Assembly: GCA_026770575.1 (NCBI GenBank)
Contig: MU657181.1
Span: 502,155 to 566,154, forward strand
Direction: 5' to 3'
Length of the DNA stretch: 64,000 bases
Origin: Pelagophyceae sp. CCMP2097
Taxonomy: Eukaryota > Sar > Pelagophyceae
Position 1 is the first letter of the stretch. Every line of letters starts with the position of its first letter. The position numbers were made by a program, and so were the translations under genes. Below are positions 38,961 to 47,852 of this stretch, piece by piece. Below the pieces are notes generated by a model. The model searched no databases and was not told the DNA's origin. It saw only the letters and a program-made list of their open reading frames with translations.

Positions 38961-40493
38961 TTAGCCGTCGAAGCTGAATCCAAACGCAAACGCGGGCTGC
39001 GGCGCGGCGTCGTCCAACTTCGCCTTTTTTTGCAGAGGCGCGCCGGGTTCTACGGCCGGCGCGGTGGGCTGCGTGATGGCCGCCCAGAGCGACGGTTTGA
39101 GGACCTCCTCCTCGGCCCTGGCGAGGACGTCTGGCCGGTGCTCCTTGAGCGCGGCGCAGAGCTCTTCGCAGAGCCGCGCGCCAGCGAGGTCCTTGGACCC
39201 GCCGACGCCGTCGGCGTCGGCGTCGGCGGCGTCGGCGCGCGGCCTGCTGATGCCGGAGACGAGCCAGGGCGCGTCTCGGAGGAGCCGGAGCGTCGCGGAG
39301 AGGCCGGCGGGCGAGCAGAAGTTTTGCGTCACGGCCACCGTGTAGTCCTCCAGGTTGACGACCATGTGCCACCACCCTCGCGGGACGAAGACGACGTCGC
39401 CGGGCCCCGCGTCGGCCTCGACGAGCTGCGGCATGGCGCGGCACTCTGCGTAGAAGCCGCGGACCCACTCAGAAATGGACAGCGGCGCCACCACTTCCAG
39501 CAAGTCCAACGAGGGCCGGACGCCCGGCGGCGTCGCGTGCGGCGGCAGGAGGAGCCAGCGCTTGCGGCCGCGCAGCGTCGCGTTCCACGCCGACGTCGCG
39601 TTTGGGTCCTTGTGCCACGCGGACCCACTCCGCGCGCCGCCGATGATGAGCCAGCGGTAGTCCGGCCGGTTGCAGAGGTTGGAAAAGAGGTCGTCGCGGA
39701 AGAAATCTGGCGGTTCGAAGAGTGCCGCGAGCTCGGGCGCCGTTTTTGCAAAGTTTTTGTCAAAGAGGTAAAGTGGCTGGTCGTCGGCGTTACTTCTGGC
39801 GTAGTCCAAAAAGGCTTTTAACGCAAAGTCGTAGCCTCCGACGTGGAAGGCGCGGTCACCAAACCGGGAAACGATTTCCGACTCGTCCCAGACCGGCTCC
39901 GCCGCCGCATTGGAAAACGCGCCGCGGAGAACCACTGGCTTGGCCGGCCGCTCGAACTCGTCGACGAATTGCTCAAGAGACAGCACATTCCGCTCCGCGC
40001 ACAACCGCCGCGGCCCGAGCTCGTCCGCGTTGGACTCCTCGGAGAACCTAGCGCATCGGTGAAAACAACGGGCCACGCATATACGGGCGACGCACGTATT
40101 CGAGTGCGCGAGCTCATGCGGCCGGTACAAAGCGTCCGAGTAGACTCTGCGTGCGGTCATGTCTAGAATCGCGGCGGCGCGGCCCGTGAACGACGTGCGC
40201 CACGACGCGCCGGCGTAGCTGAGCGCACTCTTCGTCCGGCCCGCGCGGCCGAGGCAGCAGCCCTTCCACAGGTCCTCCAAGCCGGCAAAGGCGCGGAGCG
40301 TCGTCGAGCACTGCGCCAAGGCGGCGAGCGCCGCCGCGGGGACGTAGGTGAGGACCTCGACGACGACGGCGTCGCTGGTAAGGCCCAGCGTGCCTAGGCC
40401 GCGGCCGCGGCGGGGCATGCCCTCGGCGTCGCCGCGAAAGTACGCATTCCCAGCCGGCTCCACGCCGTAGGCGTGCGGCGGCACGCAGTGCAT
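38961..40493 (-). CDS. F-box/JmjC protein, JMJD6-like
   Basis: An intronless frame of 510 residues. An F-box-like region at about residues 38-85 (DAVVVEVLTYVPAAALAALA, LEDLWKGC) is followed by a helical linker and a JmjC domain. JmjC landmarks: VLSLEQFVDEFERPAKPVVL at its start, then the Fe(II) site GSAWHKDPNATSAWN (HxD) and VPRGWWHMVVNL (distal His), with AVTQNF after it. These closely follow JMJD6, an Fe/2-oxoglutarate lysyl hydroxylase or arginine demethylase. The C-terminal tail is acidic then basic (QKKAKLDD). F-box plus JmjC occurs in plants and protists; SCF partnership is inferred. Confidence 0.87.
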   Translation of the reverse strand: MHCVPPHAYGVEPAGNAYFRGDAEGMPRRGRGLGTLGLTSDAVVVEVLTYVPAAALAALAQCSTTLRAFAGLEDLWKGCCLGRAGRTKSALSYAGASWRTSFTGRAAAILDMTARRVYSDALYRPHELAHSNTCVARICVARCFHRCARFSEESNADELGPRRLCAERNVLSLEQFVDEFERPAKPVVLRGAFSNAAAEPVWDESEIVSRFGDRAFHVGGYDFALKAFLDYARSNADDQPLYLFDKNFAKTAPELAALFEPPDFFRDDLFSNLCNRPDYRWLIIGGARSGSAWHKDPNATSAWNATLRGRKRWLLLPPHATPPGVRPSLDLLEVVAPLSISEWVRGFYAECRAMPQLVEADAGPGDVVFVPRGWWHMVVNLEDYTVAVTQNFCSPAGLSATLRLLRDAPWLVSGISRPRADAADADADGVGGSKDLAGARLCEELCAALKEHRPDVLARAEEEVLKPSLWAAITQPTAPAVEPGAPLQKKAKLDDAAPQPAFAFGFSFDG

Positions 40494-40715
40494 GCCCCCG
40501 ATCGGGCCGCGCGACGCGCGCGGGAGGCTCGCTCACCGAGAACTCGGTTTGTGGAACGAATCGCCGAAATCGCTGAAATGAGATTGAATCAAATCTTTGA
40601 AATCCTTCGATTCGACGATTGAGTAGAAGTCTACTTCTGAGCTCCGAGCGAGGTGGCTTGTGGGACGACGAGGCCGGTGCCGCAGACGAGCGGCAGTCAT
40701 AGAAGACTCCCGAAA

Positions 40716-41710
40716 ATGCTCCTCGCCCTCTTCTGCGCGCTCCTGTCGACGGGCTCTTCGCTCTCGCCCGCCGGCAACGTGCTCATCCTGGACCACGTGA
40801 ACCTGAATCACCCAAAGGGCGGCCACGATGCGCTGAAGCGGTTCTACTTCGAAACGCTCGGCCTGGCCTGCGACCCGCGCAAGGAGGATAATTTGGCGAA
40901 GGGCCGCAAGACGCTCTGGGCCAACGCCGGCGCCACGCAGCTCCACCTCCCCGAGGCCAACGAGGCGCAGGTTTTGGACGGCCAGGTGACGCTGGCCTAC
41001 GATTCGCTCGACGCCGTGCGCCAGCGCCTCGAGATGCAGGGTTTCGGCTGGCGAAATGACGGCGAAGAGATCGTCTGCGCGTGCCCGTGGGGCACCTCGT
41101 TCCGCCTCGTCGCCGCGCAAAAACGCGCAGAGGGCCTCGGCGGCGCGCAGCCGGGGCCTGCGTCCGAGGCGCTTGGGATCGTCGACGTCACGCTCCACAT
41201 CCCAAAGGCCGTTTCCGTCGCCGCCGTCGCGCGCTTTTACGCTCAAATCGTCGGCGCGGAAACGACACTCGACGGCGAAGTCTGCCGCGTCCAAACGGGC
41301 CCGACGCAGACGCTCACCTTCGCCCACCGGAGAGACGGCGCGCCCGTGCTCCACGACGACCGCGCCGTGGACGTGAGGAGCTCTGCGAGCCCGTCGTCGG
41401 GCCGGCGACGCCTTTGACGTAGGAAAACGGCCAGCCGCAAAACCTGGGACCGCACGTGTCCATGTACTTGGCGGACATGGAAGGCGCCTACGACCGCGCC
41501 GCGAAACTGGGCCTCTGCTACGTGAACCACCGCTTTTCACGGCGCGCCTACTCGCTCGAGGAGGCCCGGGAGCAGTGCATGTTCCGAATCCTCGACGTCG
41601 TCGACCCCGACGACCCGAAAGTGCGCCTCTTCGGCCTTGAGCACGAACTCCGGTCGGCCACGAAGATAGACGGTTCAAAGTACAAGTCCTGCCCGCTCTT
41701 CGACGTATAA
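40716..41710 (+). CDS. VOC/glyoxalase-family protein with signal peptide
   Basis: Exon 1 (40716-41372) and exon 2 (41423-41710) are joined by a 50-nt intron (GTGAGG...GTAG, phase 0), giving about 314 residues. The N-terminus is a signal peptide (MLLALFCALLSTGSSLSPA). Two vicinal-oxygen-chelate modules are visible: ILDHVNLNHPKGGHDALKRF with FYFETLGLACDP, and IVDVTLHIPKAVSVAAVARF with YAQIVGAETTL. DHVNLNH supplies a likely metal ligand. The C-terminal exon holds HVSMYLADMEGAYDRAAKLG and FRILDVVDPDD. The substrate is unknown; fusions of two beta-alpha-beta-beta-beta modules are the usual enzyme unit. Confidence 0.8.
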
Positions 41711-42156
41711 CGGTGTGAATCAACTCTACAAGCGCCATTCGGACTCGGGGACCCCGCAGCCTGCGAATGAGTGGGTCGGCGATGCGCACCGCCGAGGGGT
41801 GGACACATCGGTTCGATGACAACTTGGAACACGTTATAACTCCGGCCACGACTCCGACTCGACTCGGGAGCCGACGAGTAGAGATCGTGGAGGATCACGA
41901 CTCTTGGCGCGCCTCGTAGAAGCGCGAGCCGGCGGGCATCGCCGCCGAGACGTTGGACGCGCGGTGAGCGCCCCCTGTGGATGCGCCGAAGCACCGAGCC
42001 CACGCCCCGCACCCGCGCGCGCATGGCGAAGCTCCGGCGCGTCGGCCGAGGCGCCGAAAGACAGGCCGACGCAGGCGACGTCGATGAAAATGCACAAGTG
42101 CGCGCAAGGCGCAGCGTTTAAGAGAGGTGTGATTCGTTGGCGCGGCCTTTTGCAGC
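41711..42156. other. Convergent intergenic region
   Basis: The 446-bp gap lies between the 3' ends of the VOC gene (plus) and the acyl-CoA synthetase (minus). No domain-bearing frame, repeat or RNA gene recognised. Confidence 0.4.
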
Positions 42157-44769
42157 TTACGCTTTTTGCGCCGCATTGAGGCGCGCGGCGGCCTCGCGGG
42201 CGTTGTCGGCGTCTGCGCCGTCGTAGAGGCCGGCCAAGTCGTCGGCGTGCTGCGTGAGGACGACGTTTCGCTTGACTGACATTTTCGGCGTCAGCATGCC
42301 GCGGCCGGCCGTGAAGCCCGGGACTGCCAGCGCCCAGCGCTGCGGCTGCTCAAAGGCCTTGCAGGCGGCGCCGTGCTCGCGCAGCTCGGCGTCGAGGAGG
42401 AGGCGCAGCTCAAAGGCCTTGTCCTTTTGGAGAGCTTCGACTGCTGCCTGCGGCTCGTACGTAAACGGCGCCGTCATCGTAATGGTGCCCGCCGCCACGC
42501 CAAAGTGCTCCGCCACGGCCACCCAGTCCGGCGCCACGAGCGCCACGTTGTGCGGCTGATTATCACCGTACAGGAAGACCTACAAGCAAGTGTGGAGAGT
42601 GCACAACGACGGGGTCCGAAAACGCACCTGCGCCACGAAGCGCGACCGCGCAATCTTCTCCTCCACCGGCGTCGGGGCGACGAACTTGCCGTTCGACAGC
42701 TTGTACTGCTCCTTGATGCGGCCCACGAGCCGCACGTGGCCCGACCTAGTGGAGCGTTTTGAGAGGCCGCCAGAGACCCCGGCGTTTCCGGCAACGCGCG
42801 CTCCGACTCGGCACTCACTCGTCGATGGCGGCCATGTCGCCGGACCGGAACCACTGGCGGCCGTCTTGGTCGTTGAAGAGCACTTCCGCCGTCGCGGCGG
42901 CGTTGCGCCAGTAGCCTTTCAACACTCCGGGCCCCGAGCAGACGAGCTCCCCGGGCTCGTTTGCGGCGCGCACGACGGACACGTCCTCCGGGTCGACGAT
43001 GCGGACGAGCGTGCCGGGCAGCACCTTGCCGATGCTGCCCGGGGAGCAGTTTTCGGCTTGGAAAATGTTCTCCACAGTCACCACGGGCGAAGTCTCCGTT
43101 AGGCCGTAGCCGTTTTGCAGCGTCAGCCCAAGCGCGCCGATGAACTCGCGCACGTCCGTGGAGATGGCGGCGCCGCCGTTCATGCAAAACTTGAGCTCGC
43201 CGCCCAACTTCGCGCGGACCTTGGAGAGGACGATCTTGTCGAGGACCGAGTGCTGCACCTTTTCAATCAGGTTCAAAGACGGCCCCATCGCCTCGCCGGC
43301 GGCGTTAAAGTGCTCGGACCGCCATTTCTTGGCCGCCACGGAAACGGCGGCCTGCGCGATGCTTCGCTTGAGCGGCGTCGCGGCGGCCGTGTTCTGTTGG
43401 AACCCGTCGTAGATGCGGTTAAAGAGCGCCGGCACCGCGAACAGCAATGTCGGCTTCGTCTCCGTCATGTCGCGCAGCAGCGTCGTCGCGTCCTCGGCGA
43501 CTGCAATCTCCAAGCCCAACGCAGTCGAAGTGTAAAACTCGCACGTCTGGCCGAAGATGTGCGCCCACGGCAGAATGGAAGTGCTCCGCTGCACCGCGCC
43601 CGGCGGCGCGCCGCGCGCCTCGAAGCGCGCGCTCGACAACGCGGCCAGCGTCCGCACGTTGCTCGCAATGTTGTCGTGGGTCAACTCGACGCCCTTTGGG
43701 CGGCCCGTCGTCCCGGACGTGTAGATGAGCGAGGCCAGGTCGCCAGGCCTAGCGAGGACAGTGGAGAGGCCCGTTGTAAGCAAGGCGTCCTTGCAGTCGG
43801 CCACATTCGTCGCCCCGAGAGTTTCATCTCGGAGAAGTCGTCCCGAGGGCTCGGTCGTAGAGAAGGCATCCAACGCACGAGGGCCGGTCGGCGTCGCTCG
43901 GCGCGTTGGCCGCGTCGTCCTCCGCGATGGCGTCGTCCCAACAGAAATCCGAACCGGCGGGCGCGTCGAAGCAGAGCACCTTCTCGACATTTGGGGCCGC
44001 TGCGATTGCTGCAGAAAGGAGATCTTGCCGCGAGACAACGAGCACTTTCGCCTCAGAGTCGCCGACAATGTACTCCCACTCCGACGGCCGCTGCTGCTCG
44101 TACATGGGCACCAGCGCCGCGCCCGCCGCAGACGCGGCGAAGGACAACGTGCCCCACTCGTGCCCTAGAGGGGAATCACGTCGGGGCCTGGCCGCTACCC
44201 GCCAAAACGAGTAGACGCCGTCCCCCGCTTCGACGGTGCAAACAGACGCTGGGTCGCACGGTTCTTCGACACCACCGCGACGCGGTCGCCCTTGCGGATG
44301 CCGTGGCGCCGCAGCGCCGCGGCGCACCGCTCCGCGCGCGCGTGCCGCTCCGCAAACCTAAAAATTCAAATTTCGCGGCGCCGCCCCAAACGTCGACGCT
44401 GGCCGGCGCCGCAGCCGCCGACCGACGTCGCGCAGTAGACGGGGCGTCTCGGTCCGCGCGCGGCCGGCGGCCGGAGCGGCTCGCGCTGCGGTGCCACGCA
44501 CACACGTCCGACCAAAAGGCCCGGCGACGCGGTGCGCGCGCGGCCGAGCGGTCGGCCGCTCGGCGGCGAGGCACCGCACGCGCGCTCGCTCCCGCGACGG
44601 CTGCAGGAGCGGCGCCGCTCTCTCAAAGTTTTTACGGCGCTGCGGCGCACGTGATCCACGACCAAACTCCGTCGGTCCCGCGCGTGCCGAGCGCGTTGCG
44701 CGCCGGGTAGGCGCGCGCGGCCTCGCGGCCGAGCTCGTAGAGCGTCTCGAACTTGAGCATCGTCGCCAT
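42157..44769 (-). CDS. Long-chain acyl-CoA synthetase
   Basis: Start at Met 44769 (MATMLKFETLYELG); Met 44820 is possible. Joined exons: DGVWSWIT, an unusually long intron of about 290 nt, FAERHARAERCAAALRRHG, KGDRVAVVSKNR, HEWGTLSFAASAAGAALVPM. The AMP-binding P-loop is LIYTSGTTGRPKG. Further motifs: SILPWAHIFGQTCEF, NGGAAISTDVREF, LQNGYGLTETSPVV, WFRSGDMAAIDE, then HVRLVGRIKEQYKLSNGKFV (hinge and catalytic Lys region) and FLYGDNQPHNVALVAPD. C-terminus: GMLTPKMSVKRNVV. All adenylation motifs are present. It activates fatty acids to acyl-CoA; no targeting signal is obvious. Confidence 0.9.
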
Positions 44770-45220
44770 TCGCCTCAGCGCAGTGTGCGCTCGCACAGAT
44801 TCGCGATCCCGGAAGGCCACAGAACGGAAGAATTCTCCCGAGCCCGGAACTTCAACTCAGAAACTGAAAATCACTCGGAAGGGTGAAAAAACACTTGATC
44901 CAAGAAGCAGCCGAGACTGCACATCAAGGGGCAGGCTTACGCGACGCGTGTCGTGGACGAGCAGGGCGTGGACGAGCAGAGTCAGACAAGGAGCCACAGA
45001 GACCGAACGGTTTCCAAGGGCAAAGGACGCCGCGCTCCGAGTAAGCGCACCTAGGCGCGGCGTAGAGACGACGAGCACGGTCCTATAGACGGGCGCGCTC
45101 TGCGTCTCTCGGGCGTCTCTCGAGCGTCTCTCGAGCTCCCTGTCTCCTCCCGAAAGTAAAATTTGTTCCGAATGGGATTTCAAAAGATTTAAATCAGCCC
45201 CTATATTCACAACCGATGTT

Positions 45221-45291
45221 GGAGCCCAGAGGCGGAGCCCAGAGGCGGAGCCCAGAGGCGGAGCCCAGAGGCGGAGCCCAGAGGCGGAGCC
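45221..45291. repeat. 13-bp tandem repeat GGAGCCCAGAGGC
   Basis: Five exact head-to-tail copies (45221-45285) followed by a partial sixth (GGAGCC). An open minus-strand frame translates it as repeated WAPPLGSASGLRL, which I regard as chance. Confidence 0.95.
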
Positions 45292-45476
45292 GGTTGGGTA
45301 GAACGCCCAGCCGCGCGACGACCGAGAGCCGGAAACAGCGGCCGTAAAACAAATCAAGGGGCGGCTGTTGACATGAAAATATGACACCATCTGTCACTGA
45401 CGTAGGAATCCTACATGTATGCCCTGGCAAATGGGAATTCCGGTCCCAGTGCCAGGAGCCAGTTAAGAAAAGTGTA

Positions 45477-45535
45477 CTAGGAATTCCTAGGAATTCCTAG
45501 TAGTATATAGGAATTCCTAGGAATTCCTAATAAAC
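45477..45535. repeat. Cluster of TAGGAATTCCTA palindromes
   Basis: Two pairs of overlapping AGGAATTCCTAGGAATTCCTA words separated by GTAGTATAT. Each 12-mer is a perfect palindrome. Related copies occur at 45402, 46149, 47661-47695 and 50728-50815. Confidence 0.9.
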
Positions 45536-45561
45536 ACATCCAATTCCTATTGAGGTTTTTG

Positions 45562-45668
45562 GTACCCAGACCCGGATTTGAACCGGCGTACATTTATTTC
45601 ACTTGCTGACATTTTTTCGAATTATTTTTTTATACGCAAAGCCGGGCTCGAACCGGCGACCTCGTGTA
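45562..45668 (-). other. Two tRNA T-arm-like sequences
   Basis: On the minus strand GCCGGTTCGAGCCCGGC (45638-45654) forms a perfect 5-bp stem with a 7-nt TTCGAGC loop, preceded by AGGTC as in a tRNA variable loop. GCCGGTTCAAATCCGGG (about 45571-45587) is a second, slightly imperfect copy. I could not fold the expected acceptor, D and anticodon arms around either. They could be tRNA pseudogenes or the B-box of a tRNA-derived SINE. Confidence 0.35.
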
Positions 45669-46052
45669 AAACCATTTTTACACACGCTGTTAGTAGACGC
45701 AGTAGACCTAATACCTTTGAGCACAGGCAACGAACGCACTCGCAAGCGAGGGAACGAAACGTCTCTTTGAAGGTGATGTCACAATGGTTCAGACGGAAGG
45801 GTCTGAGAAGAGTGATCAGCCATTCCGAATGGGGAACAGGCTCGCGAGAAGTGCCGCCACTCACTGAGATGCGCTGCGGCGATCCTGCGCAGTGGATCGG
45901 GCGCGTTGCGTCGCTTCGCCAAATTTGGCGATAATTTGGCTTGGTGGAGGTTAAAATTTGGGTCCAAGCCTGAAGTCACTGAAGTCTGTGAAGAAGGTCC
46001 TGCCACTGGCATGCCAGTGCCATGGGGCCCATGACTGCCAAGAAGGCCTAGA

Positions 46053-46170
46053 CCCGGTCGACGCGACGTCGAGGAGGTCTCTATAGACCGCGGTCGACGC
46101 GACGCCGAGGAGGTCTCAGTAGCCTCGCAGTCGGCCGGGGTCGACGTCGAGAAGGCCTCTAGGGATCCCT
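46053..46170. repeat. Imperfect ~40-bp repeats upstream of EXS gene
   Basis: GGTCGACGCGACGTCGAGGA and GGTCGACGCGACGCCGAGGA are followed by similar GGTCTC(T/A)(A/G)TAG tails. A third, more degenerate GGTCGACGTCGAGAAGG ends in TAGGGATCCCTATAG. They precede the EXS gene and may belong to its promoter or to a decayed element. Confidence 0.6.
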
Positions 46171-46246
46171 ATAGCCTCGCGGCCGGCTCGAGTCGTCGAG
46201 CAACCGCGCCTGCGGGCGCTCGGCGGTCGAGGCCGCGGCCGTCGCG

Positions 46247-47530
46247 ATGGTGATGCACCTGCGCGACGCAGTGCGGCAGGTCTACATCGACAGCGTCAAG
46301 ACAGAGGCGTTCTTCCTGGGCCTCTCGTCGGGCATCGTCATGACGCTTTTTTTCGTGAGCGTGCTGACCATGGTCGCCGCACACGACCCGGCCTCTGGCG
46401 CCATCCACGAGCTCGCGAGCTGGTCCTACCCGCTCTTCCGGGCCGCATTTCTCGTCTGCTTGGGCTGGATGCTCTTCGGCGGGGTCCTCTTCTTCTGGCG
46501 CCGAGCAAAGGTCGACTACCACGCCGCCCTCGGCGCCGGCCCCCTAGTGCACTACCGAGCCGTCATGACGTCGGCCTTTTCAGCCTGGACCCTCACGCTC
46601 GCCGCGTTTACGACGTACGCGTTCCTGCTCATCGCCCCGGGCGCGTTCGGCGGCGTGGGCCGAGGGCGAGACGCGCTGCCCGTCCTCGCGTTCCTCGCGC
46701 CCGCGGTCGTGCTGCTCTGGCCTTTGGACCGCGCGCCGATGACGTGCCTCGGCCAGCGCGGCGCGTTTCAGATGCGGCGCGCCTTTGTGAAGGACCTGCT
46801 GCTCCCCGTGCTGGCGACGCCGTTTACGCTGCCGACGTTTGCCAGAACGCTCCTCGCCGACGTCCTCTGCAGCATGCCAAAACTCTTCGCAGACGTGCAC
46901 TACGCGCTCTGCTTAGGCGGCGCGGCAATCAGCGGCCTCTCCGCCGAGGACCCGAGCTTCAACGGCATGTGCTCGTCTGCACACCGGCCCTACCGCCGCG
47001 CCTCGTTCGCTTTGCAGTGCATCCCGCTCACGATGCGCGCTTTACAGTCGCTCCGGGCGCTGCCGGGCGCGCCGCGCAAGGCTCGGTGGCGCCACGTCGC
47101 CAACGCGGGCAAGTACTCGCTCTCGCTCTGCCTCATCTTCTCCCCGGTGAGGTCGCAGACGTGGCTCGCTTTGGCTTTGGTGTCGACGGGCATAAATTCG
47201 TTCTGGGACGTCTGGTTCGACTGGGGTCTGCCGCGGTCCCGGCGGCGGTTCCCGCGGTGGTGCTACTTTGGCGCCGTGTTTACCAATCTCGTGGCGCGCT
47301 GCGGCTGGGCAATTTACGTCTCGCCGGACCAGCACATCGTCCAGCAGCACGTCGTCCTCATGTTGGGCTGCCTCGAAATGTGCAGACGGTTCCAATGGCT
47401 GCTCTTCCGCGTCGAGCACGAGTGCGTCAAGCTCGAGGCCGAAGCGCCGCACTCGTACTCGCGCACCGGCGAGGACGAGGCCGCGCGCTACGAGCTCGCG
47501 CCGCAGAAAGACGGCGGTCGACCAGTTTAA
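46247..47530 (+). CDS. EXS-domain membrane protein (XPR1/ERD1-like)
   Basis: An intronless frame of 427 residues with about eight hydrophobic segments, among them FFLGLSSGIVMTLFFVSVLT, FRAAFLVCLGWMLFGGVLFF, TLTLAAFTTYAFLLIAPGAF and VLAFLAPAVVLLWPL. The EXS region carries PTFARTLLADVLCSMPKLFA, then AHRPYRRASFALQCIPLTMR, ALQSLRALPGAPRKARWRHV and ANAGKYSLSL, a layout shared by ERD1, SYG1 and XPR1. No SPX domain precedes it, so it resembles ERD1 more than XPR1. Family members export phosphate or act in Golgi phosphate recycling and glycosylation. The C-terminus is charged and probably cytosolic. Confidence 0.82.
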   Translation: MVMHLRDAVRQVYIDSVKTEAFFLGLSSGIVMTLFFVSVLTMVAAHDPASGAIHELASWSYPLFRAAFLVCLGWMLFGGVLFFWRRAKVDYHAALGAGPLVHYRAVMTSAFSAWTLTLAAFTTYAFLLIAPGAFGGVGRGRDALPVLAFLAPAVVLLWPLDRAPMTCLGQRGAFQMRRAFVKDLLLPVLATPFTLPTFARTLLADVLCSMPKLFADVHYALCLGGAAISGLSAEDPSFNGMCSSAHRPYRRASFALQCIPLTMRALQSLRALPGAPRKARWRHVANAGKYSLSLCLIFSPVRSQTWLALALVSTGINSFWDVWFDWGLPRSRRRFPRWCYFGAVFTNLVARCGWAIYVSPDQHIVQQHVVLMLGCLEMCRRFQWLLFRVEHECVKLEAEAPHSYSRTGEDEAARYELAPQKDGGRPV

Positions 47531-47852
47531 CTCGCCGCGCAGTCGACAGCACGCGCATCGGGGCCTGCCGCAGGAAGACGAGGCCCGCGCGTCGTTGTCA
47601 TGTAATGTTATAGGAATCACAGCATGTCCAGTCCCGGCTCCCGGGCGGAGGAACTTCTAGTCACATAGGGATCCCTAGTAGGGATCCCTAGTACACTTGT
47701 AGCCTGAGAGGAATACAATTGTATGGGGCCTGTGTCAAAGAGACAACCGACCTTGTCGCATCCAAACGCAGGATGAGCGGAGCGAACCCAGTTCGAGGCG
47801 GGCGCTGCGTCGGCGGCGGTTTAGGTTAAGATTTGGGTTTTGAGGTTTAGCC
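47531..47852. other. Convergent gap, EXS gene to MYND-Sel1 gene
   Basis: Contains a TAGGGATCCCTAGTAGGGATCCCTAG palindrome cluster at 47661-47695 and the motif GGTTTAGGTTAAGATTTGGGTTTTGAGG near 47818. No gene recognised. Confidence 0.5.
47661..47695. repeat. TAGGGATCCCTA palindrome pair
   Basis: Two adjacent copies of the palindrome TAGGGATCCCTA between convergent genes. It belongs to the same family as the AGGAATTCCT palindromes near 45500 and 50740. Confidence 0.9.

Larger units (their letters stand above)
44770..46246. other. 1.5-kb repeat-rich intergenic region
   Basis: No protein-coding gene was recognised. It contains, in order, a 13-bp tandem array, clusters of TAGGAATTCCTA palindromes, two tRNA T-arm-like words and an imperfect ~40-bp repeat; each is listed separately. 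It is AT-richer than the flanking genes between about 45400 and 45800. Confidence 0.6.

Noticed and set aside
45194..45430. Repeat-peptide frame (WAPPLGSASGLRL units)
   Set aside because: It is simply the translation of the 13-bp tandem DNA repeat and has no start context or conserved neighbour.
45578..45934. 118-codon frame containing KAGLEPATSC
   Set aside because: This peptide is a familiar false translation of tRNA-like antisense sequence and coincides with the T-arm word described above.
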